Positions 43,098 to 51,387 of a stretch of DNA of 64,000 nt are shown here, one piece after another. Origin of the DNA: a virus. The translations under genes were made by a program, and so were the position numbers. Location: positions 1 through 64,000 of the IMG/VR virus record IMGVR_UViG_3300037502_002729. One strand, written 5' to 3'. A model generated the notes under the pieces. The model saw only the letters and a list, made by a program, of their open reading frames with translations. It was not told the DNA's origin and did no database searches. Numbering within the stretch: position 1 is the first letter of the stretch; every line of letters starts with the position of its first letter.

Positions 43098-43811
43098 ATG
43101 ACAGACAACAAGGCAATTTTGATTGGACACTATGGTGGAGATAATACACATAGTTTGGCAGCATGGAGTTCAACTTTCTTAGATTTGGAAATACCTATGC
43201 CAGAGAATATAGATGAAAGGGTTGATGCAATTGTTGACTATATTGTGAACAATTCAAAGAAGATTAGGAATGTGGAACAATTATTGCTTTATTTGGGACA
43301 AGAAGGGCATAATTCGCCTTTTAGGTTTAGCGCCTTACACTTTGTCACAACAACAGAAATAGCCACTCATATTCAATTTTTAAAGCATTCTGTGGCATTA
43401 TTAGCAGAGAATGCAGAATCAGCAAGATATAAGGAATTAAAAGAAGATAAATTCTATTTGCCAAAAGATTGGCTTGAGTTTGGAGAAAAAGGTAAATTTT
43501 GGTATGATACATTAAATGCTCAAAGTGAGAAATTGAATAAAATGTATCATAATTGTTTTAAAGATTTGGTTGAAGCAGGAGTGCCAAAAGCAAGAGCAAA
43601 GGAATCTGCTAGATTTTTCAAGATGTATAACTCACAGCTAAATAGTAATAAGTTCCTATCATTTGATGGGTTTGTCCAAATCTACAAGAAAAGATGTTTG
43701 GAATCACCATCACAATATGAGATTGGTAATGTTGTTGAACAAATGCTTAATCAGATTAAAGAAATACCTGGAAACCCATTTAAATATTCATTAAAAGCAT
43801 TTGGCTTATAA
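43098..43811 (+). CDS. thyX: Flavin-dependent thymidylate synthase (divergent)
   Basis: 237 residues. GQEGHNSPFRFSALHF fits the FAD-contacting H-x-S-P-F segment. The signature region is KHSVALLAENAESARY at 96-111, where typical ThyX has RHR-x7-S. The arginines are partly replaced (K96, S98), and the spacing is about two residues longer, as in some phage members. It makes dTMP from dUMP. Separated from neighbours by a terminator. Confidence 0.82.
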   Translation: MTDNKAILIGHYGGDNTHSLAAWSSTFLDLEIPMPENIDERVDAIVDYIVNNSKKIRNVEQLLLYLGQEGHNSPFRFSALHFVTTTEIATHIQFLKHSVALLAENAESARYKELKEDKFYLPKDWLEFGEKGKFWYDTLNAQSEKLNKMYHNCFKDLVEAGVPKARAKESARFFKMYNSQLNSNKFLSFDGFVQIYKKRCLESPSQYEIGNVVEQMLNQIKEIPGNPFKYSLKAFGL

Positions 43812-43813
43812 AA

Positions 43814-43846
43814 AAAAGGGCTTATATCACTATAAGCCCTTTTCTA
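43814..43846. terminator. Terminator after thyX
   Basis: AAAGGGCTTATA and TATAAGCCCTTT flank TCAC. A and T runs serve both the thyX gene and the convergent holin gene. Confidence 0.85.
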
Positions 43847-43861
43847 TTTTGGCAAATTTGA

Positions 43862-44083
43862 TTATTTACCTTTTTTTGCAACTTTTGGAGTTTCAACTGG
43901 TGTTTCAGTAGGTGTAATAACTGGGGTTTTTGAGATAAAAGACCACACAGCACCAATTAATGTAGAAAGACCACCAATGATTTCAGTTACAACTGTTTCA
44001 TCAACAAGGCCTTTTGTAACTAGAATACCACCAAAGAATGTAAGTAAATGTCTAACAACTCCTAGAATCTGTTCTTTAGTCAT
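43862..44083 (-). CDS. Holin-like small membrane protein
   Basis: 73 residues from the ATG at 44083 (MTKEQILGVVRHLLTFFGG). The frame opens further up only through a TTG. Two membrane segments (VVRHLLTFFGGILVTKGLV and IIGGLSTLIGAVWSFI) are joined by a short acidic turn, then a Pro/Thr-rich basic tail. This matches small class II holin-like phage proteins, which would let the endolysins reach the wall. Confidence 0.75.
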   Translation of the reverse strand: MTKEQILGVVRHLLTFFGGILVTKGLVDETVVTEIIGGLSTLIGAVWSFISKTPVITPTETPVETPKVAKKGK

Positions 44084-44160
44084 TTGTTTTTTTTTTAAAA
44101 AAATGTTTAGATATAACAATATTGTTATATTTATAAATATATAAAAAATTGTAAAAATTT

Positions 44161-45738
44161 ATGAATAGTTTTAATTTATTTAGATTAGATGAGGGTGCAG
44201 CTAGGAAACCAAAATATATTTCAGAAAATGAATTCCAATTTGTTTATGATTGTATTAAGGGAAAATATAAGAGTATTGTAAGTGAGGCAGATAAAGATAA
44301 ATTGCGGGACAAAATATTAAGTTATTTGACTGTAGAAACTACTTTTGAGGAAAATGTTAATTATGGTAATTGTGAAGCTGCTATGGCATATATTAAAAAA
44401 TTAAAAAAAGATAATCCTAATAGTGAAGATTTATCAAAAGTTCAATTATTTTGTAGTACAGTACCAAAATTTATGAATGAATGGATTCAAAAAATATTTG
44501 ACAATATTGTACAAGAAAAAAACTACCTTCTTCGTAAAAATTTCATTTCATTACATATAGATATTTTTATTGATTTTTTTACAAATAGGGAAAGCGCAGA
44601 TATTGTTAAAAAAACACCAAAAAGTTCACTTTATGATAGTTTGGTTGTATTGTATGATTCAAAATTTGATAAAAAAAATAGTTTAATCTCATTTGAATTT
44701 AATAATGAAACTAAAAATTTTATATTTAAATTATTAAAAATTTATTTAGGTATTAACCAAAAAAATCAACCTAAAAGTAAAACTTATGGGCATAATGATT
44801 GTAGAAGGTTAGATACAACAATTAGAAAACTTTTATGTGCAATAACTCATAGTAGACGGTCCCCAGATTATTTTAAATTTGAAAGAGGGTTTGAACATTC
44901 AAATCAATTTAAACCATTTAAAGGTGGTATTGCTTATAATATATCCACAATTGATGATTTAAATGCTGCTGGACAAATTGAAAAATATAGTGATGAAAAA
45001 GAAGAATCTATTACTCAACAAAAAGTATATGTTGGATATATTAATTTATTAAAAATAATGTTAGCAAGTGATAGTATTAAAGAATTATATAAAAATTGCC
45101 ATCAAGAAAATGAAAACTATACTAATTGCAAAGTTAATAATTCAAAGGTTAAAGAAGAAGTTAGAGAAATTTTTAATAATACAGTTTTTTTACAAATAAT
45201 TAATAATGAAAAAATGACAAAAGGTGATGTAATGGTGACTAATCCTGTTTCTTTATGTAGAAATTATGAAGAAAATGTTTTAGTTAAAGATGATATTTTA
45301 GAATTAAAATACTTCACCATAAAGGATATTGTAGATAAAGATTATATTGTTCATATAACAAGAATATTAGAACCAGATTTTAAAAAAATATATGCCAATA
45401 TTGATTATAATACTTTTATTAAAAATAATGGAGGTGATTCTAATTTTTTTATTAAATTTTTTAAAGAATTAATCTCTACTATAATAGAGATTTCCCAAGA
45501 AAAAATTGAAAAAGATTTTGAACAAATTAAAAATACATTTTCAAACTTAAATGGTTTAATAATTGCAGGACCAAAGTATGTTAAAAATGAAAATTGGAGA
45601 ATTTTTATAGATAGGGGTACTGGTAAACAAAGAGGTATTGGTGTGGCTATTAATGTAGAGTTACCACCAGATTTTGCAACTAAAGCAAGAGATATTTATT
45701 ATGTTAAATCAAGGAATCTTTTCTGTTTCAAAAACTAA
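44161..45738 (+). CDS. Leader-bearing hypothetical protein
   Basis: 525 residues. The leader NSFNLFRLDEGAARKP has L-D-E before G, resembling a cleavable targeting sequence. The rest is helical and Lys/Asn-rich with some Cys (YGNCEAAM, CSTVPK, NCHQEN, NYTNCKV). No catalytic motif seen. The upstream leader holds TATTTATAAATATAT. Confidence 0.72.
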   Translation: MNSFNLFRLDEGAARKPKYISENEFQFVYDCIKGKYKSIVSEADKDKLRDKILSYLTVETTFEENVNYGNCEAAMAYIKKLKKDNPNSEDLSKVQLFCSTVPKFMNEWIQKIFDNIVQEKNYLLRKNFISLHIDIFIDFFTNRESADIVKKTPKSSLYDSLVVLYDSKFDKKNSLISFEFNNETKNFIFKLLKIYLGINQKNQPKSKTYGHNDCRRLDTTIRKLLCAITHSRRSPDYFKFERGFEHSNQFKPFKGGIAYNISTIDDLNAAGQIEKYSDEKEESITQQKVYVGYINLLKIMLASDSIKELYKNCHQENENYTNCKVNNSKVKEEVREIFNNTVFLQIINNEKMTKGDVMVTNPVSLCRNYEENVLVKDDILELKYFTIKDIVDKDYIVHITRILEPDFKKIYANIDYNTFIKNNGGDSNFFIKFFKELISTIIEISQEKIEKDFEQIKNTFSNLNGLIIAGPKYVKNENWRIFIDRGTGKQRGIGVAINVELPPDFATKARDIYYVKSRNLFCFKN

Positions 45739-45968
45739 TTATTCTTTTTTGCATTAAAAACTTCTGCAAACTTTTCACTTGCAACAAAACCTAATCCAGC
45801 AATTGCCAACCAAACCAAACCTTCAAAAACATAGTTAGTTATTGTAAAATCTGAAAATAAATCAACAATTGATGCAAATATGATTGTCATTGATGCTGAA
45901 ATACCTATTGATCTTTTACTTGAAATTTCCCCATTTGCTGTCAATAATGATTTAAAAAACTTTTTCAT
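45735..45968 (-). CDS. Small two-helix membrane protein
   Basis: 77 residues with two membrane helices (about 23-42 and 48-63) and a basic N-terminus and tail. Adjacent to, and overlapping the stop of, the M23 peptidase gene (ATGA). A second holin or antiholin candidate within the lysis block. Confidence 0.7.
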   Translation of the reverse strand: MKKFFKSLLTANGEISSKRSIGISASMTIIFASIVDLFSDFTITNYVFEGLVWLAIAGLGFVASEKFAEVFNAKKNN

Positions 45969-47131
45969 TTCATAATACTAATTATTCTATTTATTTCAGT
46001 TATTAGTTGTTTTGATATAATCTTATTTTCAAATTTATAAGGTTCAGTAAATGATTTTGATATATTTGACAATGAAAAATCATAAGGTTGATTTAATGAA
46101 TTTGTAATATTTGATGATGAGAAATCATAAGGGCTAACAAATGACTTTGTTTGTGATGTGGTTGGAAAAGTATATCCTGTATCAACATCATCATTTTTAG
46201 AGAATTTATATGGTTCTGATTGTTTTTTTTGTTTTTCTTTTAGTTTTATTTTAGATGTTAGCCCTAAAGTAACTGTTACATCAATATATGAATTTTCTTG
46301 TGAAAAACTAGCAATTAAGTCTCCTAATACTGCATTTTTTTTATTAAAGTTTATATCTTCTGAGCATATTTTTACTATATAATTTTTTGAATTATGAGAA
46401 ACTGATATTTTATGGCAATTACTAGATGATGTGTTATTTACCTTACATGTTTTGAATTTACAATAAAATTTTGTAGCATCAGGGTTATACATGTAATCAC
46501 TACTAAAATTATCTTCACTAGAATTAAATGAATTTTGAATAATACTACCTATTTCTGTTAAACTATAATTTGGTTTGTCCTTTACTGATTCAACAGTTAT
46601 ATTATTTTTTGTATTTTTTCCACTAAAATCATATGAATCATCTTTTAGTTTTTGACTAAAATCATATGAATCATATTTAACTATAGGTTCATTATTAACA
46701 TCTTTTGGTATTAGTTGCCCACTTATCACATCTTCAGGATTCAAAAATTCCCCCCTTCTAATTACTTCAAAATGTAGATGAGCACCAGTTGTATGACCTT
46801 TACCAGGGTCATTTTGATCACCCCCACTTAATCCAATAAGTTGACCAACTTTAACAACATCTTTAGGCTTAACTAACACTTTTCTCAAATGACAATATTT
46901 TGTAACAATATCATCATTATGTTTTATCTTAATGAATCCACCACAAGTACTCCTATTTGGATCACTATCTATAACAACCCCATCTGCTGGGGCAAAAACT
47001 TCAGTTCCAGATTTAACACCAATGTCTAAACCTTTGTGTTTTTTATTACCCCTAACTGCATTAAATTTAGAGGTTATTAGACTTTTTTGATAGTTCTTTA
47101 TTGGTGGATATAGAATATTTTCAATCAACAT
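45965..47131 (-). CDS. M23 peptidoglycan endopeptidase with C-terminal repeats
   Basis: 388 residues. Lysostaphin-type zinc site: H32-x3-D36 (KHKGLDIG) and H-x-H in GAHLHFEV. The rest of the fold is present at residues 25-135. The C-terminal ~250 residues carry short repeats such as [EQ]-PYDFS, SYDFS and PYKFS spaced through Asn/Ser-rich linker. The C-terminus KQLITEINRIISIMK contains an I-T-E like that in the leaders. There is no signal peptide. May be a virion-associated lysin at the tail or head (inference). Confidence 0.9.
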   Translation of the reverse strand: MLIENILYPPIKNYQKSLITSKFNAVRGNKKHKGLDIGVKSGTEVFAPADGVVIDSDPNRSTCGGFIKIKHNDDIVTKYCHLRKVLVKPKDVVKVGQLIGLSGGDQNDPGKGHTTGAHLHFEVIRRGEFLNPEDVISGQLIPKDVNNEPIVKYDSYDFSQKLKDDSYDFSGKNTKNNITVESVKDKPNYSLTEIGSIIQNSFNSSEDNFSSDYMYNPDATKFYCKFKTCKVNNTSSSNCHKISVSHNSKNYIVKICSEDINFNKKNAVLGDLIASFSQENSYIDVTVTLGLTSKIKLKEKQKKQSEPYKFSKNDDVDTGYTFPTTSQTKSFVSPYDFSSSNITNSLNQPYDFSLSNISKSFTEPYKFENKIISKQLITEINRIISIMK

Positions 47132-47148
47132 AATTTATATATTTTATA

Positions 47149-47156
47149 TATAAATA
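47149..47156 (-). promoter_or_regulatory. TATTTATA box before M23 gene
   Basis: An exact minus-strand TATTTATA ends 17 nt before the ATG at 47131. Confidence 0.5.
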
Positions 47157-47166
47157 TAGTAAATGA

Positions 47167-47772
47167 TTAAACTATTTTTTTAACATCAATCAAATCACAT
47201 AATTTTTTTTGGTATTCATCAATATTTCTACTTTCTTTTAATTGTTTTAGTAATTTTAAGTCCTTATTTATTATGTGTTGATTTTCATTTATTATCTTCT
47301 TAACATAATGGACATATGTTTTATTTTCAGCATATATTCTATACAAGAAATCAAAATAATCATCCCTTGACTTTTCTTTATTTCTAAATAAAAATTCTTG
47401 AAATAATTTATAATCTTTAACACTATCTATCCAGCAATTATAAGTTGAATAATTTTTATTAACCCCTACTGCAACAGTTGGTCTTCTTTCAGGGTAACGC
47501 ATACCAAATAGATTGTTGTTTTCAACAAAAATTTGACTAGACATATATCCACTTTCTAATATTGCTTGGGCAAAAACAATGTCTGGATATTTTATATTAT
47601 TTTCAAGAATTTCAAAATATAGAAAAACTAATTCAACATTATTTTCCTCCATTAATTTTGCTTCATCTATTTTCAAAGAGGGAATTTTATTTTGTTGAGG
47701 TTTAAAACCTACTACTTGCCCAAATAAGCAAATATTTCCAATTACACATATTGTGTATAATATTTTTTTCAT
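47167..47772 (-). CDS. Exported glucosaminidase-like hydrolase
   Basis: 201 residues. Signal peptide MKKILYTICVIGNICLFGQV. The GH73-type catalytic Glu is in IVFAQAILESGYMSSQIF, followed by ENNNLFGMRYP and CWIDSVKDYKLFQEFLF. It cuts GlcNAc-MurNAc bonds. It carries a signal peptide, unlike the other lysins here, so it would act from the periplasm without a holin. Confidence 0.9.
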   Translation of the reverse strand: MKKILYTICVIGNICLFGQVVGFKPQQNKIPSLKIDEAKLMEENNVELVFLYFEILENNIKYPDIVFAQAILESGYMSSQIFVENNNLFGMRYPERRPTVAVGVNKNYSTYNCWIDSVKDYKLFQEFLFRNKEKSRDDYFDFLYRIYAENKTYVHYVKKIINENQHIINKDLKLLKQLKESRNIDEYQKKLCDLIDVKKIV

Positions 47773-47806
47773 AAAATTATTTTTAAAGTTTTATATAATA
47801 AAATAG

Positions 47807-47830
47807 AAGAGTCATATAATATGACTCTTC
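47807..47830 (-). terminator. Terminator directly after tmRNA
   Basis: GAAGAGTCAT pairs with ATGACTCTTC, and a T-rich stretch follows on the minus strand. It begins four bases after the tmRNA CCA end, as in independent tmRNA genes. Confidence 0.85.
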
Positions 47831-47833
47831 ATT

Positions 47834-48255
47834 TGGTGGAGACGCAGGGAATTGAACCCTGGTCTTGCTCGTAATTAAGTAAATAGACTACATGTTTATT
47901 CCATAGATTCTGTATGGACACATAAGACAGTTCATATTTTGCCATTTGATCTGCCAACTGTGGAGGGTTCACTTCTGCTATTTGCATAGACTAACAGGTA
48001 GCACCCCTAACCAAAACCTTTGACACAATAAGTAGTATCACACTATGAGGCTTCTGTTCCTAGGTTATATGCCCACCGACCTGGGGTTGTTATGACTACT
48101 AAGCCGCAACAACAGCATCTTCACGTACAAGACCTAAAGTTGCTAAAGTTTCTAAAGTGTTGCCATTTAAAGGCTTGAACCAGTTGTTAATGAGGTTAAT
48201 TCAGCCCCAACATGCCTACTTACACAATCCACGCCAATCGATACCTTTCGTCCCC
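47834..48255 (-). ncRNA. ssrA: tmRNA (ssrA), phage-encoded
   Basis: A 422-nt RNA gene fills a coding-free stretch. The acceptor strands GGGGACG and CGTCTCC pair over seven bases, with one G-U. The 3' end CCACCA is encoded, and the T-arm reads CAGGG-TTCAATT-CCCTG. The D-like loop has GGTATCGATTGG, the tmRNA 'TCGA' signature. A reading frame near 48078-48141 ends GCGGCTTAGTAG: reading GNTLETLATLGLV then REDAVVAA before tandem stops. The resume codon is unclear; an Ala (GCA) start giving ATLGLVREDAVVAA is also possible. The tag ends VVAA rather than the usual ALAA. It would rescue stalled ribosomes and tag peptides for Clp. Positions 48256-48397 hold only the promoter region of the downstream plus gene. 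Confidence 0.93.
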
Positions 48256-48397
48256 TTGTCTTTGTATAAATACCTCACTTGTTTTGAGAATACAAATATA
48301 CATCCCTTTTTTTGATTTTCCAAATGTTTTTATATAAATTTTATTAGAAGTTTACAAAAATTATTTTTATATTTGCATTTAATAAAAACAAAAAACT

Positions 48398-49258
48398 ATG
48401 TTAGTAGCACATATGCCAATTCCAAAATCAAATCTTATTGATTCTATATTTTCTTTATTGAAAAAAAATAATGGGAAATTTAAATCAGAGAAACAATCTA
48501 ATTTTTTAATAACTCAATTAAAAATGCATAATGGGTTTTTAGGTTATGTTAATAATGGCAAAATAAAAAATCCTATATTTGTTGAATATGATAAATATGG
48601 TATTACAAAACTATTAAAGAAATTAACTGGTTCAAATATGATTGAAATTATTTTTGAGAGGAATGCACAAAGTGAATTACATCCTAAAGATGTTATAATG
48701 CTAAAAAAAATTGAATCAATTTTGATTGAGCAACAACCAAAAGAAACTATTACAAATAAAAAACAATATAGGTTATCAACATATGAACTTGCAAAAAATG
48801 TATATAGTTTAGCAAAAAACAATAATGGACTTTTTAAGTCAGAGGCACAAGGAAATTTCTTGATTGAACAACTAAATTTATCTGATGGATATTTGGGTCA
48901 AACAAATGGGATTAAGTATAAAAACCCAATTTTTGCAGAATACAATAAGGAGGGTATTACAAAGATATATAAACAAATGGCTGCTTCAACTAAGGTTGAA
49001 ATAATTTTTGAGAGAAAAGTTGAAGGTGAGTTGACATCTCTTGAGGTTAAAGCCCTAGCTTCTTATAAAAGGAAATTGAAAAAACTTGAAAAGGAATTGA
49101 AGGAAAGAATGACATCTTTTTTGACTGGGGATTTCAATAGTAGTGGGGATCCTTCAACATATACAGAAGATATCATTGAAATGTATAATAGGGATAATGA
49201 TGTGAAAATAAAAGCCATTGAACATATTAAAAGTGAGATTGCCAAACTTGAAAAATAG
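48398..49258 (+). CDS. Internally duplicated hypothetical protein
   Basis: 286 residues. Two homologous halves, about 10-95 and 128-210: LLKKNNGKFKSEKQSNFLI matches LAKNNNGLFKSEAQGNFLI, then NPIFVEYDKYGITK matches NPIFAEYNKEGITK, and both end EIIFER. The C-terminus is a coiled coil with a short Ser/Gly insert. A small ligand-binding or scaffold fold is possible; no family recognised. Confidence 0.8.
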   Translation: MLVAHMPIPKSNLIDSIFSLLKKNNGKFKSEKQSNFLITQLKMHNGFLGYVNNGKIKNPIFVEYDKYGITKLLKKLTGSNMIEIIFERNAQSELHPKDVIMLKKIESILIEQQPKETITNKKQYRLSTYELAKNVYSLAKNNNGLFKSEAQGNFLIEQLNLSDGYLGQTNGIKYKNPIFAEYNKEGITKIYKQMAASTKVEIIFERKVEGELTSLEVKALASYKRKLKKLEKELKERMTSFLTGDFNSSGDPSTYTEDIIEMYNRDNDVKIKAIEHIKSEIAKLEK

Positions 49259-49268
49259 TTTGGTTGTA

Positions 49269-49276
49269 TATTTATA
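49269..49276 (+). promoter_or_regulatory. TATTTATA box before LRR genes
   Basis: An exact TATTTATA ends 18 nt before the ATG at 49295. Confidence 0.5.
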
Positions 49277-49294
49277 ATTGAAATTAACTATGCA

Positions 49295-49699
49295 ATGGAA
49301 AAAGAAAAACTAAAAAAAATATTTGAATTCATTGAAGAGAAGGAAGGGCATAAATTTCCAATTATATGGAAATTAATTAATAATATCCCATTTACAAAAG
49401 AAGAATTAAATATTGAAGGTGATTTGGATTTATCATACACTACTAAAATAACCTCTTTACCCCAAGGCTTGAGAATTGAAGGTGATTTTTATATTGATTA
49501 TTCATATGTTGAACTACCAAAAGGATTAGAAGTTGGTGGTGATGTGTATGTAACAGGCACATACTTGGAGGATTACACAAAGGAACAGGTAATGACAATG
49601 ATTTATCCTGGTTTTATAAAAGGTGATTTAATTTATAATATGGGTGATTCTTATGAGAATGATGGGGATGAGGATGAAAATGATGATGGGTTTCTATAA
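49295..49699 (+). CDS. Phage LRR-cassette protein 6
   Basis: 134 residues. The same N-cap (MEKEKLKKIFEFIEEKEGHK) as the array at 14.4-17.1 kb, then about two repeats (SLPQGLRIEGDFYIDYSYV, then LPKGLEVGGDVYVTGTYL), C-cap YPGFIKGDL, and an added acidic tail. First of three plus-strand paralogs about 33 kb from the main array. Confidence 0.85.
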   Translation: MEKEKLKKIFEFIEEKEGHKFPIIWKLINNIPFTKEELNIEGDLDLSYTTKITSLPQGLRIEGDFYIDYSYVELPKGLEVGGDVYVTGTYLEDYTKEQVMTMIYPGFIKGDLIYNMGDSYENDGDEDENDDGFL

Positions 49700-49711
49700 A
49701 TTAAAAATACA

Positions 49712-50089
49712 ATGAAAAAAGAACAATTAAAAAGAATATTTGAATTCATTGAAGAGAAGGAAGGGCATAATGTACCATTTTTATGGAAATTTAAAAATAA
49801 TATACCATTAACAGAAAAAGATTTGAATGTTAATGGTGATTTGAATTTATCTGATTCAAAAATAAAATCATTACCAGAAGGTTTAAAAGTTGGTGGTGAT
49901 TTGTATTTAGATGGTTCATATGTGGAATCATTACCAAAAGGATTAGAGGTTTATGGAGATTTATATATAGCAGATACAGTCTTAGCCTCTAAATCTAATG
50001 ATGATTTAATAGTAATGATAAAACCTGGATTTATAAAAGGAGAAATAATAAATAATGAAGAAGAATATGATGAAGGATATGATGATTGA
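49712..50089 (+). CDS. Phage LRR-cassette protein 7
   Basis: 125 residues. N-cap MKKEQLKRIFEFIEEKEGHN, about three repeats (SLPEGLKVGGDLYLDGSYVE and others), C-cap MIKPGFIKGEI, acidic Tyr-rich tail. Same layout as its neighbour, separated by 12 bases. Confidence 0.85.
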   Translation: MKKEQLKRIFEFIEEKEGHNVPFLWKFKNNIPLTEKDLNVNGDLNLSDSKIKSLPEGLKVGGDLYLDGSYVESLPKGLEVYGDLYIADTVLASKSNDDLIVMIKPGFIKGEIINNEEEYDEGYDD

Positions 50090-50106
50090 TTTAAATTAAA
50101 AATAAA

Positions 50107-50517
50107 ATGGAAAAAGAACAATTAAAAAGAATATTTGAATTCCTTGAAGAGAAGGATAACAAGAGAGTACCCCTAACATGGAAATTAATCAATGATTTTG
50201 ATTCAATAGATGATAAAGATTTATTTTATGATGATAATTTTGATTTATATGGTGCAAGAGTAAAAAGATTACCAGACAATTTTACTGTTAAAGGATATCT
50301 TGATTTAAGATTGACAAAAATAAAAACTCTCCCAGATAATTTAACTGTTGATGGTGATTTATACCTAACGGCTTTAGAAATAGATTCAGTTCCAAAAAAT
50401 CTAAAAGCACACTCAATGTTTGCAAAATACACAACTCTATCTGAAAAATATTCATACAAAGAAATTAAGGATATGATAAAAGAAAAGGGTGGTGAAGTTA
50501 AGTTTTTAACAATTTAA
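50107..50517 (+). CDS. Phage LRR-cassette protein 8 (divergent)
   Basis: 136 residues. N-cap MEKEQLKRIFEFLEEKDNKR is conserved, but the repeats read LPDNFTVKGYLDLRLTKIKT and LPDNLTVDGDLYLTALEID, so the G-L position has become D-N. The C-cap has lost the PGFIKG motif (MIKEKGGEVKFLTI). The most diverged of the eight. Confidence 0.8.
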   Translation: MEKEQLKRIFEFLEEKDNKRVPLTWKLINDFDSIDDKDLFYDDNFDLYGARVKRLPDNFTVKGYLDLRLTKIKTLPDNLTVDGDLYLTALEIDSVPKNLKAHSMFAKYTTLSEKYSYKEIKDMIKEKGGEVKFLTI

Positions 50518-50524
50518 TTACCTA

Positions 50525-50532
50525 TATTTATA
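50525..50532 (+). promoter_or_regulatory. TATTTATA box before M20-like peptidase
   Basis: An exact TATTTATA ends 10 nt before the ATG at 50543. Confidence 0.55.
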
Positions 50533-50542
50533 GAAAAAAAAT

Positions 50543-51355
50543 ATGAACAAAGAATTATTAAAAGAAGTGTTATCAATTCCATCATATAGTGGCAGGGAAC
50601 TAAAATTAGTTAATTACATATGTGAATTTCTAAAAAAGAATAATATACCATATGAGGTAGATGAGATGCTCAACATATATTGCACAAAGGGTGAAACAGA
50701 AACCTATCCTTGTGTTGTAGCACACACAGATACAGTCCACAACAACACTTATATAGATGTTAGAACTGAACTAAGGGAAAATTCAAAAGGTGTCTTAAAA
50801 GAGGCTTATAAGGGTTATAATAAGATTGGGCAACCAACTGGAGTTGGGGGTGATGATAAAGCTGGTGTTTTTGCCTGTTTGACTTTATTGACAGAATTAC
50901 CAGTTTTAAAGGCTGCTTTTTTTGTATCAGAAGAAATTGGGTGCATTGGTTCATTGGCAGCAGATCCAGAATTTTTCAAAAATGTTGGCTATGCCATACA
51001 GTTTGATGCTCCATTTGATTGGATGGTGACTGAAATTTCATCTGGTGTTCCTTTATTTAATAGGGATAGTGAGTTCTTCAATAAGATTAATAGTGTATTA
51101 GTAGAGAATATAGCCCCCAAGTATGGTTCACATCCTTATACAGATGTATATGCTTTAAAGAAGTTATTTGATTTTAGTTGTCTTAACATATCTATTGGGT
51201 ATTATGATTATCATACACCAGATGAGTATGTTGTTTTAGAAGATGTGGAGAATGGAATTAAAATAGGAAGGGAAATGATTGCAAGTTTAGGTTATAAAAA
51301 ATATGAAAAGAAACATATACCAGTTATAAGGCCTTTTTTAAGGGAAAAGGGATAA
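50543..51355 (+). CDS. M20/M28-type metallopeptidase (aminopeptidase-like)
   Basis: 270 residues. Two-zinc motif: H61-x-D63 (CVVAHTDTVH), GGDDKAGVFA, EE-x2 in VSEEIGCIGS, FDAPFDW, and the C-terminal His in YHTPDEYV. It has the catalytic domain without an obvious dimerisation domain, which is short for M20. It could trim peptides released by Clp (inference). Next to the clp gene, convergent with it across a shared terminator. Confidence 0.88.
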   Translation: MNKELLKEVLSIPSYSGRELKLVNYICEFLKKNNIPYEVDEMLNIYCTKGETETYPCVVAHTDTVHNNTYIDVRTELRENSKGVLKEAYKGYNKIGQPTGVGGDDKAGVFACLTLLTELPVLKAAFFVSEEIGCIGSLAADPEFFKNVGYAIQFDAPFDWMVTEISSGVPLFNRDSEFFNKINSVLVENIAPKYGSHPYTDVYALKKLFDFSCLNISIGYYDYHTPDEYVVLEDVENGIKIGREMIASLGYKKYEKKHIPVIRPFLREKG

Positions 51356-51360
51356 AAAGG

Positions 51361-51387
51361 AAGGGGGTCAATTGACCCCCTTTTTAA
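51361..51387. terminator. Bidirectional terminator, M20-like gene and clpC-like gene
   Basis: AAGGGGGTCAATTGACCCCC is a perfect palindrome followed by TTTTT. It overlaps the last codons of the minus-strand clp gene. Confidence 0.88.

Noticed and set aside
44083-44161. ATAACAATATTGTTAT palindrome as an operator
   Set aside because: An AT-only palindrome between divergent AT-rich promoters is expected by chance, and no second copy was noted.
47834-48397. Absence of genes suggested a degraded gene or an origin
   Set aside because: The stretch is explained by the tmRNA gene plus a short upstream region. No iterons were seen.
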